This document shows, piece by piece, positions 5,537 through 10,322 of a stretch of 10,322 nt of DNA. Numbering within the stretch: the first letter of the stretch is position 1; each line of letters starts with the position of its first letter. The DNA comes from Sulfurovum sp. (GTDB lineage: Bacteria; Campylobacterota; Campylobacteria; Campylobacterales; Sulfurovaceae). The translations under genes and the position numbers were made by a program. The stretch is taken from positions 9,573-19,894 of the forward strand of contig DYPM01000019.1 of assembly GCA_020719895.1 (NCBI GenBank), written 5' to 3'. Below the pieces are notes generated by a model. That model was not told the origin of the DNA and ran no database searches. It was given only the letters and a program-made list of their open reading frames with translations.

Positions 5537-8500
5537 ATATTTAAAAAACCTTAATCCAATAGATCTCAACAATGAAGAGAGACCTTTGGATATTGAAGCA
5601 TTGCAACTACGCGTTGCAAGTCCTGAAAAAATACTTTCTTGGAGTTTTGGCGAAGTCAAAAAACCCGAAACCATCAACTATCGTACTCTAAAACCCGAAA
5701 GAGATGGACTCTTTTGTGCCAAAATTTTTGGACCTATTAGAGATTATGAGTGTTTGTGTGGCAAATATAAAAAGATGCGTTACAAAGGTGTTGTGTGCGA
5801 AAAGTGTGGCGTTGAAGTGACCACTTCAAAAGTACGTCGTAGCCGAATGGGACATATAGATCTTATTGCTCCTGTCGCACACATTTGGTATGTCTCATCG
5901 CTTCCTTCACGTATCGGTACGCTTTTGGGCGTTAAAATGAAAGATCTTGAGCGTGTACTCTATTATGAGGCGTATATTGTCAAAAATCCTGGCGATGCGT
6001 GTTATGACAGTGAAGGACTCAACCCACTTGCAAAATATGATGTTCTCAATGAAGAGCAGTATCAGCAGATTATACAACGTTATATTCATAGCGACGATAT
6101 GGATATTCGTATGGGCGGAGAAGTGATTCAACAGCTTTTAGCAGACCTTGATCTTGTAGAGATGTACAGTTATCTCAAAGAAGAGATTGAGGCAACAAAG
6201 TCAGAAGCCAAACGCAAAACCATTATCAAACGTTTGAAAATACTCGAAGCATTTCTCCACTCAGGCAACCGTCCAGAGTGGATGATGCTCACCAAACTCC
6301 CTGTACTTCCGCCAGATCTTCGTCCGTTGGTCAGTTTGGATGGTGGTAAGTTTGCGGTTTCTGATGTCAATGACCTCTACCGAAGAGTAATCAACAGAAA
6401 CCAACGTCTCAAACGACTCGTAGAGCTTGATGCTCCAGAGATTATCGTACGAAATGAAAAACGAATGCTTCAAGAAGCAGTCGATGCACTTTTTGACAAT
6501 GGAAGACGTGGCAATGCTGTAAAAGGAGCCAACAAACGCCCACTCAAATCACTTTCAGAAGTAATCAAAGGGAAACAAGGACGATTCCGTCAAAACCTTT
6601 TGGGTAAACGGGTGGACTTTTCGGGACGTTCTGTTATCGTCGTTGGACCAGATCTTCGTATGGATCAGTGTGGTTTGCCTAAAAAAATGGCAATCGAGCT
6701 TTTCAAACCGCATCTTATGGCAAAACTTGAAGAAAAAGGCTACGCCACGACACTCAAGCAAGCCAAAAAAATGATTGAAAAACAAGAAAATGAAGTGTGG
6801 GAGTGTCTTGAAGAGGTGGTCGAAAACTATCCAGTGCTACTCAACCGAGCACCAACACTCCACAAACTTTCCATTCAAGCGTTTCACCCCAGACTGATTG
6901 AAGGCAAAGCAATCCAGCTTCATCCGCTCACTTGTTCGGCTTTTAACGCCGACTTTGACGGTGACCAAATGGCGGTTCATATTCCTCTCTCTGATGAGGC
7001 GATTGCAGAAGCAAAGATTTTAATGATGGCATCGATGAATATTTTGCTTCCAGCTTCAGGAAAAGCGATTGCGGTTCCTTCTCAAGATATGATTTTGGGA
7101 CTTTACTATCTCACACTTGAAAAAAATGATGTCAAAGGCGAACATAAACTTTTTGCCAATGCACAAGAGGTCGAGATCGCTTTTGAACAAAAAGCGTTAG
7201 ATCTTAATGCTCGTATTCGTACTCTCATTGATGGACGCATTACCACTTCTACATCAGGACGATTGATTCTCAAATCCATTATTCCTGATTATGTACCCGA
7301 AAAATATTGGAATAAAGTCCTCAAGAAAAAAGATATCGGTGCATTAGTGGACTATATCTACAAAATCGGTGGTGTCTCTCAAACGGCTTCTTTCCTTGAC
7401 AATCTCAAAGATATGGGATTTAAATACGCAACCAAAGTCGGCGTTTCTATTTCAGTCGAAGATATTAAGATTCCAGAACTCAAAGAGGAGATTGTCGCCA
7501 ACGCCAAAACAGCAGTGAGAGAGATTCAGCGACAACACGCCCAAGGACTTGTCACAGACCAAGAGAGATACAACAAAATTATTGACATTTGGACGGATGC
7601 CAACAACAACGTTGCAGAAGGATTGATGGCAAAAATCAGAGCCGACAAAGATGGATTTAACTCCGTCTTTATGATGGCAGACTCTGGAGCGAGAGGATCT
7701 GCGGCCCAGATTCGTCAGCTTTCAGGAATGCGAGGATTGATGGCAAAATCTGACGGTTCGATTATCGAGACTCCGATTACCTCAAACTTCCGTGAAGGCT
7801 TGAATGTACTTGAGTACTTCATCTCCACGCACGGAGCAAGAAAAGGACTCGCCGATACAGCACTCAAAACCGCAAACGCAGGATATTTGACACGAAAACT
7901 GATCGATGTCGCCCAAAACGTAAAAATATCAATGGAAGATTGTGGCACACATGAAGGTATCGAAGTCTCAGATATTGTCGTCGGAAATGAAATGATCGAG
8001 CCTATCAACGATCGAATTTATGGACGTGTATTGGCAGAAGATATTATAGATCCTATCACGTCTGAAGTGTTAATCTCAGAGGGAACACTTATCGACGAAC
8101 AAAAAGCCACCAAAGTCAACGAAGCAGGCGTAAGAAGTGTCGTGATAAGAGCACCATCAGCGTGTAAGGCTCCCAAAGGCATTTGTGCAAAATGTTACGG
8201 TCTCAACATGGCAGACAACAAATTGGTCAAAAGAGGCGAAGCTGTCGGAGTCATTGCGGCACAATCCATTGGTGAACCAGGAACACAACTTACACTTCGT
8301 ACATTCCACACAGGTGGTGCGGCAACTGCAGGCAAAGAAGAGAGACGTGTTGTTGCCTCCAAAGAGGGCTTTATCCGATACTACAATCTTTCTGTACACC
8401 AAAACGCTGAAGGGAAATTTATCGTTGCAAACCGAAGAAATGCAGGTATTTTACTCGTAGAGCCACGCGTCAAAACAGAAGTTTCAGGACGCGTAAAAAT

Positions 8501-10070
8501 CCAAGTCACGCACGATGAGTATGTGATTTCAGTCATTTCCGAAAACCAAACAAAAGCCGAAGAAACCAAATACAACTATCGAAAATCTGATATTGCAAAA
8601 TCCAACGAACTCGCAGGTGTTGGAGGCAAAATCGAAGGCAAACTCTTTTTGCCACACGAAGATGGTGCGATAGTAGAAGCGGGTGAGTCGATTGTCGAAG
8701 TGATCAAAGAAGGCTGGTCTGTGCCGTCGCGTATTCCGTTTGCGTCTGAACTCAAAGTCAAAGACGGCGAACCTGTCACCCAAAAAGTCATCACCGACTC
8801 CAAAGGTTTTGTGAAGTTCTTTTTGCTCAAAGGAGACTATCTCGAAGCCACCAACGAGATCAAGACAGGAGACAAAGTCACTCAAAAAGGACTCTTTGCA
8901 GTCATTGTCGATGAAAATAATCGCGAAGCATCACGACACTACATCTCAAGAGGTTCAGTCATCAATGTCGATAGTGATCAAAGAGTCGAAAAAGGTGCCG
9001 TCATCTCTGCACCCGAAAACGAAAGCCGTGTTATTGTCGCAGAGTGGGATCCCTACTCTGAACCAATTATCGCAGAACAAAGCGGTACATTGAGTTTTGA
9101 AGATATTGTCGCCAATGTCACCGTAATCGAACAATTTGATGAGATTACAGGCGAATCAAGACTCGAACTCAACGAATATATTCCAACCGCCTACAAACCA
9201 ACCATTGTATTGGCGACTGATTCAGGTGAGATTTTACGTTATCAGCTCGAACCAAAATCGATTCTTTTTGTCCGAAACGGAGATAGAGTTGGTACTGCGG
9301 ATATTCTTGCCAAAACACCAAAAGCAGCGATCAAATCAAGCGATATCACAGGCGGTCTTCCAAGAGTTACAGAGCTATTTGAAGCAAGACGCCCCAAAGA
9401 TATCGCTCTTATTGCGCAGATTGACGGTCGCGTAGAGTTTGGTAAAGCTCTCAGAGGCAAAACACGTCTTCTTATTCAAGGCGACACAGGACAAATCACC
9501 GAACAGTTTGTGGACAAAAACAAAAATATGCTTGTTCACCACGGGGATTATGTCCACGCTGGCGAAAAACTCACAGACGGCACAATCTCCAGCCATGATA
9601 TTCTTGCCGCATTAGGGGAAAAGGCACTTTATGAGTATGTCGTCTCTGAGGTACAGATGGTTTATCGCCGTCAAGGGGTAAATATCTCCGACAAACATAT
9701 AGAGATTATCACCTCCCAAATGATGAGACAAGTCAGAGTCATTGACAGTGGCGACAGTAAGTTTATCGCAGGCGATGTCATCTCAAGACGTAAATTCCAG
9801 GAAGAGAATGAGTTGGTTCTTAGACTCAGTGGCGAACCAGCGATTGCTGAACCTCTATTGGTAGGAATTACCCGTTCGGCTGTAGGTGCGGACTCTATCA
9901 TCTCCGCTGCATCATTTCAAGACACCACCAAGGTTCTCACCTCTGCCTCTATCGCAGGAACAATTGATAAACTTGAAGACCTCAAAGAGAATGTCGTCAT
10001 CGGTCGTCTTATCCCTGTAGGAACAGGAATGATAAACGAAGAGAAGATACATCTAACCAAAGACAAATAA
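5529..10070 (+). CDS. rpoC: DNA-directed RNA polymerase subunit beta prime
   Basis: Beta prime is the largest core subunit; it carries the catalytic magnesium site, the bridge helix and the trigger loop. The product is 1513 aa (E. coli 1407). In order it has the N-terminal zinc ribbon (C75, C77, C90, C93), clamp helices that bind sigma (about 285-325, RRVINRNQRLKRL), the switch/rudder region (NGRRGNAVKGANKRPLKSL) and the catalytic NADFDGDQM at 473-481 with D475, D477 and D479. Then come the bridge-helix region (MADSGARGSAAQIRQLSGMRG), the second zinc site (C805, C879, C886, C889) and the trigger-loop first half GTQLTLRTFHTGG with R924 and H927. A long insertion (about 936-1262) precedes the second half, DITGGLPRVTELFEARRPK (from 1272). 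The end, LKENVVIGRLIPVGTG, is typical and all catalytic and zinc residues are present. The insertion is clearly longer than E. coli SI3, explaining most of the extra length. L923 replaces E. coli M932. Confidence 0.99.
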   Translation: MSEYLKNLNPIDLNNEERPLDIEALQLRVASPEKILSWSFGEVKKPETINYRTLKPERDGLFCAKIFGPIRDYECLCGKYKKMRYKGVVCEKCGVEVTTSKVRRSRMGHIDLIAPVAHIWYVSSLPSRIGTLLGVKMKDLERVLYYEAYIVKNPGDACYDSEGLNPLAKYDVLNEEQYQQIIQRYIHSDDMDIRMGGEVIQQLLADLDLVEMYSYLKEEIEATKSEAKRKTIIKRLKILEAFLHSGNRPEWMMLTKLPVLPPDLRPLVSLDGGKFAVSDVNDLYRRVINRNQRLKRLVELDAPEIIVRNEKRMLQEAVDALFDNGRRGNAVKGANKRPLKSLSEVIKGKQGRFRQNLLGKRVDFSGRSVIVVGPDLRMDQCGLPKKMAIELFKPHLMAKLEEKGYATTLKQAKKMIEKQENEVWECLEEVVENYPVLLNRAPTLHKLSIQAFHPRLIEGKAIQLHPLTCSAFNADFDGDQMAVHIPLSDEAIAEAKILMMASMNILLPASGKAIAVPSQDMILGLYYLTLEKNDVKGEHKLFANAQEVEIAFEQKALDLNARIRTLIDGRITTSTSGRLILKSIIPDYVPEKYWNKVLKKKDIGALVDYIYKIGGVSQTASFLDNLKDMGFKYATKVGVSISVEDIKIPELKEEIVANAKTAVREIQRQHAQGLVTDQERYNKIIDIWTDANNNVAEGLMAKIRADKDGFNSVFMMADSGARGSAAQIRQLSGMRGLMAKSDGSIIETPITSNFREGLNVLEYFISTHGARKGLADTALKTANAGYLTRKLIDVAQNVKISMEDCGTHEGIEVSDIVVGNEMIEPINDRIYGRVLAEDIIDPITSEVLISEGTLIDEQKATKVNEAGVRSVVIRAPSACKAPKGICAKCYGLNMADNKLVKRGEAVGVIAAQSIGEPGTQLTLRTFHTGGAATAGKEERRVVASKEGFIRYYNLSVHQNAEGKFIVANRRNAGILLVEPRVKTEVSGRVKIQVTHDEYVISVISENQTKAEETKYNYRKSDIAKSNELAGVGGKIEGKLFLPHEDGAIVEAGESIVEVIKEGWSVPSRIPFASELKVKDGEPVTQKVITDSKGFVKFFLLKGDYLEATNEIKTGDKVTQKGLFAVIVDENNREASRHYISRGSVINVDSDQRVEKGAVISAPENESRVIVAEWDPYSEPIIAEQSGTLSFEDIVANVTVIEQFDEITGESRLELNEYIPTAYKPTIVLATDSGEILRYQLEPKSILFVRNGDRVGTADILAKTPKAAIKSSDITGGLPRVTELFEARRPKDIALIAQIDGRVEFGKALRGKTRLLIQGDTGQITEQFVDKNKNMLVHHGDYVHAGEKLTDGTISSHDILAALGEKALYEYVVSEVQMVYRRQGVNISDKHIEIITSQMMRQVRVIDSGDSKFIAGDVISRRKFQEENELVLRLSGEPAIAEPLLVGITRSAVGADSIISAASFQDTTKVLTSASIAGTIDKLEDLKENVVIGRLIPVGTGMINEEKIHLTKDK

Positions 10071-10095
10071 AAAACGTTCTTTCGTCTTTTATTTT
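10066..10095 (+). terminator. Weak terminator-like hairpin at the end of rpoC
   Basis: The stem 10066-10076 (AATAAAAAACG) pairs with 10083-10093 (CGTCTTTTATT) with one A-C mismatch and a TTCTTT loop; it includes the rpoC stop codon, and T residues follow. It has only two G-C pairs, so it may terminate poorly alone. The next hairpin (10093-10130) may act with it. It is the best candidate for the operon's end within the window, but readthrough to genes beyond the window cannot be excluded. Confidence 0.45.
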
Positions 10096-10130
10096 GGGTT
10101 TCGTTTGGAATGTGACCTTACGCACCCAAA
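10093..10130 (+). other. Second hairpin downstream of rpoC
   Basis: TTTGGGT (10093-10099) pairs with ACCCAAA (10124-10130), and CG (10102-10103) with CG (10121-10122), leaving a 17-nt loop. It shares its first bases with the preceding hairpin, so the two compete slightly. TCAAATCTT follows, which is not a U-tract. It may protect the 3' end of the transcript; no function is shown. Confidence 0.3.
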
Positions 10131-10147
10131 TCAAATCTTATCGTAGT

Positions 10148-10167
10148 GGCAATCCCTTGTGGTTGCC
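10148..10167. other. G/C-containing inverted repeat in the rpoC downstream region
   Basis: GGCAATC (10148-10154) pairs with GGTTGCC (10161-10167) around the 6-nt loop CCTTGT, with one G-U pair. It is the most stable small hairpin in the 252-bp downstream region. There is no T-run after it on either strand, so a simple terminator is not supported. It could be an RNA stability element or part of a degenerate repeat. Confidence 0.35.
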
Positions 10168-10232
10168 TCATCTCCAAAAAATAACGACACTGCAAATCCT
10201 ACTTTATTCTTAAATGAAGAGCATTGCATAAT

Positions 10233-10258
10233 ACCCCAAACTGTCAAGACACCCCAAA
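10233..10258. repeat. Direct repeat ACCCCAAA flanking the palindrome TGTCAAGACA
   Basis: Two copies of ACCCCAAA (10233-10240 and 10251-10258) are 18 bp apart. Between them, overlapping the second copy by one base, is TGTC-AA-GACA (10242-10251). A -10-like CATAAT lies immediately upstream (10227-10232) without a convincing -35. The arrangement could be an operator for a gene beyond the window, or part of the end of a small mobile or REP-type element. Only the repeat itself is certain. Confidence 0.4.
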
Positions 10259-10290
10259 TTTATAGTAATGGGAATCTCTAAAAACTACAT

Positions 10291-10322
10291 TTTGGATTGC
10301 TTCGGCTTTTACAAAGCCTCGC
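10291..10322. repeat. REP-like palindromic repeat, cut by the window end
   Basis: GGATTGCTTCGGC continues into GGCTTT-TAC-AAAGCC (10304-10318) and then CTCGC at the window edge. GGCTTT and AAAGCC form a perfect 6-bp stem with a 3-nt loop; GC (10299-10300) pairs with GC (10321-10322) outside it. The pattern GGATTGCTTCG...CTCGC matches a widely dispersed extragenic palindrome family that, as I recall, usually continues as AATGAC. I therefore expect the missing end to complete the outer stem. An ATG-started frame open from 10268 runs through it but lacks a ribosome binding site, so I do not call a gene. Confidence 0.55.

Noticed and set aside
8529..8885. 118-codon minus-strand frame within rpoC
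   Set aside because: Phe-rich antisense translation of the Lys/Glu-rich insertion in beta prime; no independent coding evidence.
10214..10231. Tiny + strand frame ATG AAG AGC ATT GCA TAA
   Set aside because: Five codons, no ribosome binding site.
10219..10247. Minus-strand TTGACA (10247-10242) as a promoter -35
   Set aside because: The hexamer 17 nt downstream reads ATGCTC, which is not a -10 element.
10268..10322. Open + strand frame from ATG at 10268 to the window end
   Set aside because: No Shine-Dalgarno sequence, and most of the translated stretch is the REP-like palindrome.
1..10322. CRISPR arrays, tRNA or rRNA genes, insertion sequences, defence or biosynthetic genes
   Set aside because: No regularly spaced repeats, cloverleaf or rRNA segments, transposases or other accessory genes were seen; nearly all of the window is explained by four core genes.

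Overview
The window carries the end of the ribosomal protein / RNA polymerase operon: rplJ (L10), rplL (L7/L12), rpoB (beta) and rpoC (beta prime). All four are on the + strand and intact. The proteins look like Campylobacterota (former Epsilonproteobacteria). rpoB and rpoC are separate genes, which argues against Helicobacter or Wolinella, where they are fused. I cannot name a genus; a Sulfurimonas/Sulfurovum-type or Campylobacter/Arcobacter-type relative is plausible.

Layout: 1-171 is the rplJ leader. It holds two competing A/T-rich hairpins followed by a branched structure resembling the L10-binding autoregulatory leader. rplJ is 172-687. A 121-bp spacer with three small hairpins leads to rplL (809-1192). 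A 186-bp spacer holds a strong hairpin, placed where a partial terminator (attenuator) is known in other bacteria, and a possible weak promoter before rpoB (1379-5536). rpoC (5529-10070) overlaps rpoB by 8 nt and is probably translationally coupled to it. The last 252 bp (10071-10322) have no supported gene: a weak terminator-like hairpin, two more hairpins, a short direct repeat around a small palindrome, and a REP-like palindrome cut by the window edge.

How the genes work together: L10 and L7/L12 form the ribosomal stalk that recruits translational GTPases, and free L10-L12 complex probably represses its own mRNA through the leader. The spacer hairpins probably set the high L12:L10 ratio and lower expression of rpoB/rpoC relative to the ribosomal genes. 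Beta and beta prime form the catalytic core of RNA polymerase, and their overlap favours equal synthesis.

This is mostly ordinary housekeeping DNA and I do not see a new defence, mobile or biosynthetic system. The points most worth a second look are an A7 tract at the rpoB/rpoC junction, where loss of one base would fuse the two subunits in frame; the RNA structures in the leader and spacers; the long insertion in the beta prime trigger loop; and the repeat-type sequence after rpoC.
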